From NCBI GenBank assembly GCA_023374025.1, contig SIJG01000007.1, positions 1,779,852-1,843,851 of the forward strand: 64,000 bases of DNA. The letters run 5' to 3'. The stretch comes from Heterodera schachtii. Its lineage: Eukaryota > Nematoda > Chromadorea > Rhabditida > Heteroderidae. A program made the position numbers and the translations under genes. Numbering within the stretch: position 1 is the first letter of the stretch; each line of letters opens with the position of its first letter. The notes under the pieces are model-generated. The model saw only the letters and a program-made list of their open reading frames with translations. It was not told the origin of the DNA and made no database searches. Below are positions 55,183-64,000 of the stretch, one piece after another.

Positions 55183-57913
55183 CGCTTTTATGAAAATATT
55201 CTGCCGAAGGAAATTCTTGTAAAATTTTAAACTAAAACTAAAATTGGCAATTCGCCTTTTAAACGGAGAGAATAAAATGAGCGAAAGACTTTTTTTGGCG
55301 GCGCAAGTGGGCGGAACATTTCAATTTTTGATGAAATTCGTTCGGTTCTTTTGAAAAATGAAATGCGATATGCCTTTGGTGCGAGGAGGTGCGAGAAATG
55401 GCGGCAGAGGTGAAAATTTGGGGGTTGGGGTGGGCGGGGAAGAGAGAGGAGGAGGTAACTAAGGGCATAAAGAAGAGGGTAAATGGATAAATGTGGGGGA
55501 GGGGAGGGAGGGGGCGGGAGGGTAATGAGATAGGGGGGGGGTTAATGAGGAGGGAGGTGGGAGGGAGGGGGGAGGGAGGTGGGAGGGAGGGGGGAGGGAG
55601 GTGGGAGGGAGGGGGGAGGGAGGCGGGAGGCGTAAAGAGGGAGGGGTGGGAAAAAGGGCACTGATTGTGATAAGGTGTCAAGAGGAGGGGGGGGGGGGGT
55701 ACTCAATTTTCCGCTGTTAATGCCATGGGCGAATGACCGTTAAATGATAAATATTTACAATGCCATTTTTAAATTAAAAAGTGTCAATGGTTTTGTTTAT
55801 TGACAGAAGTGATTAATAAATCTCTTAGCGAAAACTTTTCCGATTTTCCGTCGGAAACGATGCCCGGGGCAAAAAGTTGGCAAATATTTGTGCCACCCGC
55901 AAAATATATTTTTTTATTTGAATCTTCAAATATCATTTGCTCATGGGAAATTGAGAGAAAATTAAAAAAAGAGGAGGCAAATTGAGCAGCAGCAAAGGAA
56001 GAGTTGTGAAGGAGGAGGGGGCGAATTGCATCCCAAAAATGGCACAAATTTACCCCATTTTGAGAAACGCAATGCCATCCTTCGCCCCCCCCCCCCTCCC
56101 CCGAGGGTTTGAAGGAAAAGACACCCAAAAGAAAGGGGAAAAGCCAAAAGCAGAAAATGTAGGAACAGCGCCCGGGGGAGGAGAAGCGAAACTGTTTCGT
56201 TCACCTTTCCCTTTTTCCCGTGGTGTCAATTTCGTTTTTGCGCTTTTTGCAAAGTCAGCGAACGAATGGACAAAGTGGCAAAACTGCAGAAAAAGTCAGC
56301 GGACAAATGGACAACGACGGAACATCAAATGTTTTCGGTTTTATTTGGTTTTAAAAAATAAATATATTAAAGTTCAATTTCAATTTAATGCCAATAAATT
56401 TAATGTTTCATAAAAAAAATTGGCAAATAAAACAATGAAATTTATGGCCAAAAGAGGAAGGAATTCATTCGTGAAAAGGAAAGAATAAATTATGGAATTT
56501 GGACAACAAAATGGCATTTTTATGGGAATGGGCAATCTCTTCAAAAAGGGGGATTAAAATAAGCCGATTGGGGGGGGGGGCATTTTGGCATCCGAAGGGG
56601 GGAGAAGCGCTTTTTCCCACACTTTAGTGACACTTCAATTAAAAAAACAAACAAAAAAAATGAGAGAAAAAAAGGGGAGGGAACAGCGAACAATTAAATT
56701 AAAAGTGATGGAAGCATTTAATTAAATGGGCAATAAATTAATGGGCAAAAACCAAAAAAAAAAATGAAAAGAAACGAAAATATTTTAAAATTATAAATTA
56801 TAAATTGGAAAAAAAAAACATTGAAAAGCGCGGCAAAGCTTTGAAAGAGTCAAAAAGAAGAACAAAAAAGGAATCGGCAACAATTGAATTATTTGCAAGG
56901 ATAAAACAACGAAAAACAAAAACAAATTCAAAAAAAAAAGAAAAAGAAAAATGGGAGAGAAAACAAAAAAAATGGCAATTTGAAAATTAAAACCCGAAAA
57001 AAGTGCAGCAAATGGCAAAATTCACCAAAACTGCTCCGTTTACTCTTCTGTTAAACATTTTTTGACCTCCGCCGAAGGCAAATTCAATAATGGAATTTGG
57101 ATGGGAATTCCGAAGGCAAAGCGAAGAAAATGGCACGGCGGGAACGAACCCCGGGGCAAAAAGACAAAAAGAGAAATTGCGCAAGAGACTAATGACGGAA
57201 ATTAATGGAAAATAACGGAAAATGCCATAGGCATTTGCACTAAATTGTAAGTGAGCAGCAGAAGAAGCAAAGGTTGTTGTGCCAAACACAATTCACTCAA
57301 ATGAATCAATGTTCTGAGGATGAATTTGTGCTGGAAAAAAAAAACAAATTTTGTATTTTTTTAAAAAGCGATTTTTGGGAATAAACAAATGGATTTTCTA
57401 ATTATGTCAATTCTTTAAGAATGGTGTTCAATGTTTTTCTTCAATACATTCACCGATTGACCTTTAAATTTCGATTAACATTATTTATTTAATTAATTAA
57501 TAAATAATTGGCAAAGTGATGAATCATTGGCAAAAGGCTCAAAAGCATAATTAATAATTAATAAACATTATGTACAAGCTCATCTCAGTGCTAATTTCTT
57601 CTTTTCTCAAGAATCCTTTCACGAGAAAAAAACTCCTTCAAACTTGCCATCATTTTGTAATAATTACAAAAAAAAAAAAAAGAAACACCGCCAAAAATGG
57701 GGCAAAACCCCCGCGGGTCATCAAATGCTGTTTGAGGTAATTATTGCCGGGAAAGAGAAATATTTGATCAGAAGCAGCACAACAATGACACTCATTTCAT
57801 TCGCAAGTACTTCAAATTAGCACATTTTTATTATTTGTGAGCTGACAAAAGAAACATTCATTCGTTCGTTCGTTTTTTAATTTAAAATAAATAAATAAAT
57901 AATAATAATTTAT
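55183..57913. other. Low-complexity intergenic region
   Basis: Contains the G-rich minisatellite at 55500-55640, G/C runs near 55687, 56087 and 56570, and A-rich sequence at 56640-57000. Open frames on the minus strand (for example 57289-56987) have no recognised domain or coherent splice pattern. No gene is supported. Confidence 0.5.
55500..55640 (+). repeat. G-rich minisatellite (gggagggaggtgggagggag)
   Basis: Units of gggagggaggtgggagggag and gggggagggagg alternate at least six times. Runs of three or more G separated by single bases could form G-quadruplexes on this strand. Confidence 0.85.
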
Positions 57914-58255
57914 TTATTTCTTTTTTTGCAATTCCCTTTGCCTTTGATTGTCGGCTTTCAAATATCCTTCCGCGTTTTTCAAAAGGCGTCCCCCGCGGTC
58001 GGAATGCCTCAAGCGAAACGAACGCGCAATCTGATCAATCCGATCAGCCAGCCCAAGCCCAGCAGCACCACCACTTGCATCCTGATTCTGATTCGTCCTC
58101 TCTCCCAACAGCAGCTTCTCGCCATCATCCCATCTTTGCTTCTCTCTTTCTGCGCATCCCACCCATCCCTCGGCTTCTCCCCCTGCTTTATCCCCTCCTT
58201 CTCCCTCAGCTTCTCCCTCGGCTTCTCGGCTTTTCCCCTCCCCTCCCTCTCCCAT
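57914..58255 (-). CDS. Possible acidic low-complexity protein (weak)
   Basis: An open frame of 113 codons starts with ATG and Gly/Glu repeats (EAEGEAEGEGGDKAGGEAEG), then ADRIDQIARSFRLRHSDRGG and a Lys/Arg/Gln-rich end, stop at 57914. The second half looks more protein-like than the repeat part, but an alternative frame of the same DNA (a hydrophobic VVVLLGLGWLIGLI) is equally open. No family recognised. Confidence 0.28.
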   Translation of the reverse strand: MGEGGEGKSREAEGEAEGEGGDKAGGEAEGWVGCAEREKQRWDDGEKLLLGERTNQNQDASGGAAGLGLADRIDQIARSFRLRHSDRGGRLLKNAEGYLKADNQRQRELQKKK

Positions 58256-60463
58256 CCATCATATCAGCCGTCTAATTAATGACTTATGATATTGCCCATG
58301 CTTAGGCTTCATCTCTCCCCCATCCCCCGCTGGGATTTCTCTAATCATTTTCGGAAGGGATAAATGGTAGACGGTTTGGTTGGGATTGGCGATTCCTTTA
58401 ATTCTATTCTAATTTTGCATGATCTCTTCCATTCCAGTCCAATAACCGCAGAAGAACGAAGATGGTTTGTTTCTCTCTCTATCTCTCTCTCTCTCGTCCA
58501 TGCTTTCTCTCTCTTTATTCTTCTTTCTCGTCCCCCGGCCACTCTCTCTCTACCCCCTCTCCTCTCTTTCGCCTTTTGTTTCCGCTTTTCCATGCTTCAT
58601 CTCCCTCCAATTGCCTTGGGCAAATTTGGATTATGGCAATTTTTGTAATTCATTCGATTTATGCTTAAATCATTTGCTTCGAGTTGTTATGCGATAGACC
58701 TAAAAAACAATAAGTTATTTTTTCATAAAAAATGTGTAAACAAATTGTCCCAAAAGTGTGCACATGGTTAAGTAACCCGGTAGAATAAGAACATAGTTCA
58801 TGGTCGTTTGACGGAGTTGGTGGTAAAAACGGCACTTCGTGGCCATTTTCTTATAGTACGGGTTTACCACCAACTTCGTGGTCATTTGACCAGGTCAAAC
58901 GACCATGGTCGTTTGACCCAAAGTGCGGAATTGGCATGCCAAGTGAATTATTTGACGCCCAAAATATATTTAACCCCCCCCCCCTTTTTTTTGGGTTTGC
59001 GGCTCTCTGATGGCATTTCTGCTGCAAGTTTGTTGCCCCGACGAACCTTCCCACGCATTCCATCGCACCATTTCATTTTCGTCTGTCGGAAAGGGAATTG
59101 TTCAAAGGAAATGCTTTTTTCTCCGCCGAGTCGGCCCTTTGTCCGTCCGTCGTCGGCGAAGTGTCCGACCCTTTCTTCGACACCTCCCTTTTCGCGCGCC
59201 TTTGCGTCGTCTGCGGTTGTCGCGCCGCCAACCGATGAGCGCGCTGTGCCCGGCAGAATTCTTTTTTATTAGTTTTTTTAGGTTTTTTGTTTTTTTTTAA
59301 CTTTGCGTAGTTGGTCGCAAAATTGACAAATCGAAATTTCAGTAACAAAAAAAAATGTTCATAGATCAATGACCATAAATTTTTTTTATAAATTTCATGG
59401 AAAAAATTACCTAATCTTTTTTCAAAATTTTATGATGAATTACTAGGTTTTCCGGGCGGAAACGACGGGGAGGGGGGCGAATTTCTCTGTAAAATTTTTA
59501 TGCAAATTTTCAAAATTCGCTAAACAAAGTGATCGAAAGACACAGCAACGGAAAAATCGGCGACACCCCAATTCTCAAATCCAACAATTAGTTTGTAATG
59601 TGATCATGATCAATCAATGCCACAGGCACTCTCCGACGGGGCAAAGTGCGGCATACATGCAAGTGCGAGGGTGCAAATGTCCGCACTTTTCCCCACCCCG
59701 GATCAATTCCCCCCACCAAAAATATTTTTTATAATGTAAGAGATAAATAAATTAACATTAAATTGCCGAAGCATTTTCTCAATTTATTTTTCACATTCGT
59801 TTTAATGCCTTTTTATTTCATTTAATTGCTTCTCCGTTAACCAATAAGCGATCGATCTGACTCCTCCCCTTCCCATTTATGTGTCTATTTAATGTGCGAT
59901 TTTCCCATTTCTCGTCACTTAATCCGGACTAATAATTATTATTATTCTGTATTATTATTTATTTATTTTACATTTATTTCCCTGGGATAAAGCCATTATT
60001 TTAATGGACTTGGAGATGGGGAGGGAATGGGACTGATCACCCCAGGAACCCCCTCATAAAATAGTTGGCATTTCTGAAGGGTTTGGTCCTCAAATTCCCC
60101 AATGGTGTAGGGAGTCCTTAGGCCTAATTCAGTGCGCTTCCTCTGCCATGTGTGTTACTATAATAAAATCCAGGAATAGAAACTAAAAAGGTGATGTTGA
60201 GGTATTGAGATTTTTCTAAATTCTTCCAAAAAATCGCTGAATTCTTAGAAAATTTCTCAAATTTTTTTCTAAAGAATTTCTATCTTATTCTCGGGCCGGG
60301 CGGGGGAAACAATGCGGGGTGGCGGAAACTGATCCGCGAGAAAAAATGAGCTGCTTCCCCTTCCCGCGCTCCCATTTCGGCCTTTTGTCCTGATTTTTTT
60401 AAACAGTTCAAATTAATGCACTACTGTACTGTAAGCCAGTTTTCCCAAAATGTAAATGATATT
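58256..60463. other. Intergenic region with palindrome and AT-rich DNA
   Basis: CT-rich at 58470-58590, a 26-bp perfect palindrome at 58893-58918 with flanking gtcgtttgac words, a C tract at 58974, and AT-rich sequence to 60460. The frames near 59000-59300 are Ser/Arg-rich artefacts of biased composition. No gene is supported. Confidence 0.5.
58893..58918. repeat. 26-bp perfect palindrome
   Basis: The sequence reads ggtcaaacgaccatggtcgt and then ttgacc, identical to its reverse complement. Partial copies (catggtcgtttgac, ggtcatttgac) lie within the preceding 100 bp, so the palindrome belongs to a small cluster of gtcgtttgac words. It could be a binding site for a dimer or the scar of an inverted duplication. 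Confidence 0.85.
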
Positions 60464-62649
60464 TTATATTATATTATACTTTTCCACGGCATCCCTGTCC
60501 ATGGTCTTCTTCCGATAGACTTCCAAAGCGATCTGAAAAGTCAAAAAATTTTTGAACATCACTTTTCCTCTTCCCACACCAGGGACGGTCACAGGGGGAG
60601 GGGAGGGGGGGGGGGGATACGCATGGTACGCCCCCTTAAGACCCCTCCACAACCAAACATTTTAAGGGAAATACATAATAGATAGAGTATTTTTGTTGAA
60701 TTCTCATCTTTTATCTTTTTCCAAAAATAGCCAACTAAATTTTACAAATAAAAAGGCAATTAGAAGTATTTTGGTCAAAATAAGAGGCGTCAGCAGAACA
60801 ATAAGTGAATTTTTTCCGGTGACGACCTTTCAAACTGTTTTTGTTTGCTCCGGTTTTTTAAAAAACGGAGGCGGGGGTACGCAGTGCCGATATGAGCCGC
60901 CGGAGAAAAAATAGGCAAATTCTGACCATTTTTTAAACAAGGGATTGCACACCAAAAGGTAACAAAAAAATGCGAAAGCGTTACTTACCCTTTTCACTTT
61001 TCCCAAATTCTCTTCCAAAATTTGCGTGGCCTCAATCAGTCCATCGCTCACATAGCGTTCCGCCATTTCGTTCAAATTTGCCCGCGTTCTTTGGTGCCTT
61101 GGCCGGTCATTCCAGCGCCTGCTACTCTTTGCGATGCGTTCCGCCATTTCGTTCAAATTTGCCCGCGTTCTTTGGTGCCTTGGCCGGTCATTCCAGCGCC
61201 TGCTACTCTTTGCGATCTGGCGAAAAAAGGCATTTTTTCCTGCCATAAACTGTCGATACCACCCACCATACACCACCCTCCCCTTCTCCCGCTTTGCCCA
61301 CCACACACACAAAAGATGTGCGCGCCAGGACGAAGTCCATCCCATAGCGCAGGGGGGGGGGGTGGTTCAGCGACCCCACTTTTCATATCACAGCCAAAAA
61401 TTTTGTTCCGGAGTTTTTTCATGATCACATCGCTTTTTTTGCGGCACATTTTCAAAAAATAAAATTTTTTTCAAGCACAAAAAAGTGCTATGTCGCTACC
61501 GTATTGTGACATTGCACCTAAATGGACCGGGTGGCTGAGTGGGGGCAAATGCACCCACGCAGTAAAGCATACTGTGATGGAGTCAGTAAGTCAGTCTTGC
61601 GAAGGAAGACGGGGGGGGGGGGGGTGGTGTAGCGGCAAAGTTTTTTACCAAAGGCTTTAGTTCCGGACTTTGGCATTTTTTTCCTTCCTCTTTTATTTTG
61701 TTCGATCCAACCGCTGACCCCTGAGACCAGCAACTCGTGGGGGACAACTCTGGGCGCTGGCCAACTTGCCGAAAAAATTTTTCGGGTGTTATTTTATCAA
61801 AATTTTAAGCGCCGGCGCAAAAAGCAGGGATTTTTCGCAGTTTTGCGCCAAAAAATGAACCAATTTTGGGCGAGATTTTCAATTAACGATTGGGAGGGGG
61901 GCCTTCCCCCTGGCTACGGGCCTGCCTCCGCTCCCTCTCTTTTTCAAATTCAGTTTTAGACCATACCTCTTTGGCCATTCCGATCCATTCTGTTTCGTCT
62001 ATTCCATGTCCAACACTTCGGTAAAAGAAGAGCTGCTCCGCAGCTTTTCCCCCTAGGCTCATTAATAACTTAGCCTTCAATTGGCGCCTTGTGTACCTTT
62101 TCTGTTCGAAAAAACACTGGCGTCTGATACCGCGTCAGGAATGATGGTGATCTGTTGATATCAGAGGTTAGAAGCTTTCCCTTCCCAAAGCCAGTTTGTA
62201 TTTATTTTGGAATTAAAAAACAGGCAAACCGTGCCGTGCCAATTTCCTACTATTTCTCGACAAAATAATTTCAGGATCAAGCATTTAATTGTGATTTTTT
62301 CTTTGTCGAAAAACAGTTCGAATTAGGGCAGTTCAATGGCCCGGTTTAACTCATGTTTTCGAATTTTCCTTCCTAATTATTAAAAAAAAACCTCGAGGAA
62401 AACGTCAATACAATGCAGCAACATCCAAATCATCCATAGGTGACCGGTCTCGTGGAAGGCTTTTCTTCCATTGGTTAGCATGTTGATGCGGTTTCCCCTC
62501 GCCACGCTCTTACGAAACCGCGCTTCAATTTTGCGGCGTTTTTGTTGTGCCATTTTCTGCGCTTCTGTCATAATTGCAACAAATTGGAAATGTAGCTGAT
62601 CTAAATTCATACAGTTTGCCCACAACAATCTAGGGGTCAGCAGATACAT
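60464..62649 (-). CDS. FtsH/M41 metalloprotease-like C-terminal part, AAA domain not seen
   Basis: Minus-strand exons in order: an open stretch entering at 62649 with NGRKAFHETGHLWMIWMLLH (HExxH zinc motif); KRYTRRQLKAKLLMSLGGKA then AEQLFF and GIDETEWIGMAKE; then the exon beginning IAKSSRRWNDRPRHQ with ERYVSDGLIEATQILEENLG and KVKR; then IALEVYRKKTMDRDAVEKYN ending TAA 60464-60466. These follow the peptidase-M41 order of FtsH/YME1/AFG3 proteins, which degrade membrane proteins in mitochondria or chloroplasts. The AAA ATPase part that should precede HETGH is not found between 62650 and 64000. It may lie beyond the window, past the foldback element, or be absent. The third exon contains an exact in-frame 81-bp duplication. 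The gene may be a pseudogene or a shortened paralogue. Confidence 0.65.
61055..61216 (-). repeat. Exact 81-bp tandem duplication within a coding exon
   Basis: Positions 61055-61135 and 61136-61216 are identical. The unit is a multiple of three, so 27 residues (IAKSSRRWNDRPRHQRTRAN and seven more) are repeated in frame. Perfect identity points to a very recent event or to an assembly error. Confidence 0.95.
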
Positions 62650-62827
62650 ATAGAAGCGGGGGACAAAAAAGTAAATCCTTGAAGATCCATAAAGTCGATT
62701 TTTTGCAATTTATGACTTAGATGTCCCCCAAAACGCATTTTGTGAGTGTTGAACAGAGTAGAGCTCATTAAGAGCTTCCGAATGATACCACTAACGAATT
62801 GGTTTCAAGGAAGAAAGAAGTTTCCAA

Positions 62828-62933
62828 TTCTCTTGAGCTCAAACGGCGGCGCTCAAACGGCCCCCACCAAAAAAATAAAATTCTCTTGAGCTCAAACGGC
62901 GGCGCTCAAACGGCCCCCACCAAAAAAATAAAA
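62828..62933 (+). repeat. 53-bp tandem duplication
   Basis: ttctcttgagctcaaacggc plus ggcgctcaaacggcccccac and an A-rich tail occurs twice, at 62828-62880 and 62881-62933, with no visible difference. It lies upstream of the M41-like exons. Confidence 0.9.
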
Positions 62934-63099
62934 TAAAACGCCAAAGTGCTAAATTGAATCGTCAATTTCAGAAAACACAGAAATGCTCACTCACAAACAA
63001 GTTTTTTTTTTTTTTTGCTTATTTCTCATTTGTGTGTCTACATAAGGGCCGAAACACACTGTCATTTAACATAAATTACGATAGTCTCCCGGAAGAGAT

Positions 63100-64000
63100 G
63101 TACTGACGGAACGCCGACATTTGCGCCGCGGACATTTGCGCCGCAGACACTTGCGCCGCGACACTTGCGCCGCCCAGCCAAATCGACATTTGCGCCGCAG
63201 ACACTTGCGCCGTGACTTTTGCGCCGCTGACACTTGCGCCGCGACTTTTGCGCCGCAGACACTTGCGCCGCCCAGCCAAATAGACATTTGCGCCGCAAAA
63301 AAATTTTTTTTTTAAATTTGCAATAATTTATTAACGCTAATATTTGATAAAACCCTAATAAAAGTTAGCAAATGGCTAATCACAAAGATAAACGTCCAAT
63401 TTTTTCGCTTTTGACAAGGCGTACATCAACAATAACGGCAAATTCTTCTCATTCTTGTGAATGCGCTTCATTTCTCCATCGGCACCATAAAAACAAATTT
63501 CTGTCAGATGCCTTCGGTCACTCATCAGCCTCTCGAAAAGGTCAAAAATGTGGTCGATTTTGAAGTTTTCTCTTTCAACCAAAAGTTCCCCCGGGAAATC
63601 ACAAATGTGATCGGGAACAACGGCTCGAGCAAATCGTCATTCTCTAAATATATTTTTTTGACCTTTTCGAGAGGCTGAGTGACCGAAGGCATCTGACAGA
63701 AATTTGTTTTTGTGGTGCCGATGGAGAATTTGCTAACTTTTATTAGGGTTTTATCAAATATTAGCGTTAATAAATTGTTGCAAATTAAAAAAAAAAAATT
63801 TTTTGCGGCGCAAATGTCTATTTGGCTGGGCGGCGCAAGTGTCTGCGGCGCAAAAGTCGCGGCGCAAGTGTCAGCGGCGCAAAAGTCACGGCGCAAGTGT
63901 CTGCGGCGCAAATTTCGATTTGGCTGGGCGGCGCAAGTGTCGCGGCGCAAGTGTCTGCGGCGCAAATGTCCGCGGCGCAAATGTCGCGCTACCGTACTGA
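63100..64000. mobile_element. Foldback element with GCGCC-repeat arms, running to the window edge
   Basis: The left arm has tandem 13-15 bp units of gacacttgcgccgc (63118-63297), then an A/T run, then aacgctaatatttgataaaa. The right arm repeats all of this inverted (63690-63990), ending near gctaccgtactga at 63988-64000. The left end (tactgacggaacgccgac) and right end (tcagtacggtagcgcgac, reverse) match only roughly. The inner arms also match (gatgccttcggtcactc against gagtgaccgaaggcatc). The left arm has about 95 bp (63373-63467) missing from the right arm. No transposase is present. Confidence 0.85.
63376..63582 (-). pseudogene. Gene-like fragment inside the foldback element
   Basis: A 68-codon minus-strand frame contains FKIDHIFDLFERLMSDRRHL, TEICFYGADGEMKRIHK and LLLMYALSKAKKLDVYLCD. 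Its composition is that of a normal protein, unlike the arms. Part of the same sequence recurs inverted near 63660-63730, there broken by frame changes. This suggests a host gene fragment picked up by the element. The source family is not recognised. Confidence 0.4.

Noticed and set aside
60830..61345. Read-through frame joining protease exon with flanking sequence
   Set aside because: It runs through a clear donor (AGG|gtaagt) and a poly(G)-containing intron; only the IAKSS to KVKR part is exon.
61524..61600. tRNA-like start (gtggctgagtggg)
   Set aside because: No box B or acceptor-stem pairing could be found.
63118..63300. CRISPR-like array of short repeats
   Set aside because: The units are contiguous without unique spacers, are mirrored at 63800-63990, and the genome is a nematode's. 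They are foldback arms.

Overview
The window is nuclear DNA of a nematode. The reasons are a complete cuticle collagen gene, a synaptobrevin almost identical in sequence to C. elegans SNB-1 as I remember it, a nematode-type globin, ShKT and glycine-rich secreted proteins, compact genes with 40-60 bp introns, and AT-rich intergenic DNA. The unusually frequent GC-AG introns and many long poly(C)/poly(G) tracts would fit a tylenchid (cyst-nematode-like) genome, but that placement is inference. Nothing bacterial, viral or organellar was seen. Most genes below were assembled exon by exon. Where exon coordinates are given, splice phase was checked across each junction, and conserved proteins served as a guide.

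Layout. 1-1240 is a purine-rich higher-order tandem repeat. 2310-5654 (+) is a PDK1 kinase with its C-terminal PH domain. 7679-8149 (+) and 8529-10735 (+) are two SNARE genes (synaptobrevin, syntaxin-18), followed by a 471-bp palindromic MITE with a perfect 8-bp target duplication. 12123-13820 (-) is a Pro/Gln-rich coiled-coil protein, 14196-16347 (+) the splicing factor PRP31 and 17335-20791 (-) cullin-3. 21504-21869 (-) is a small secreted EGF-like peptide. 21.9-26.9 kb is low-complexity DNA. 26956-29265 (+) is an unrecognised type I membrane protein, 30084-31363 (-) PGAP2 and 32732-34276 (+) a cuticle collagen.

Further on, 36368-37419 (+) is histone H1. 37821-40492 (-) is a ShKT-domain secreted protein whose single intron carries a 1.44-kb foldback element. 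40848-42089 (-) is a Gly/Tyr/Met-repeat secreted protein. 43359-46322 (+) is an SLC22-type transporter with a duplicated exon, and 46818-49172 (-) the adaptor NCK. 49900-50750 (+) is a coiled-coil protein. 51327-52328 (-) is a secreted protein built from four exon-encoded Cys modules. 53160-55182 (-) is a probably N-myristoylated globin. 60464-62649 (-) is the peptidase part of an FtsH/M41-like gene. 63.1-64.0 kb is a foldback element with GCGCC-rich arms.

Functionally the conserved genes are a mixed housekeeping and signalling set: PI3K signalling (PDK1), receptor tyrosine kinase adaptor (NCK), EGF-like ligand, ubiquitin ligase (CUL3), splicing (PRP31), vesicle fusion (SNB, STX18), GPI-anchor maturation (PGAP2) and chromatin (H1). 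They are interspersed with fast-evolving secreted proteins and foldback transposons. The most interesting items are the four-module Cys protein with uniform phase-2 introns, the candidate mutually exclusive exons of the transporter, the EGF-like peptide, the repeated GC-AG introns, the M41-like gene without a visible AAA domain, and the related foldback/MITE families.
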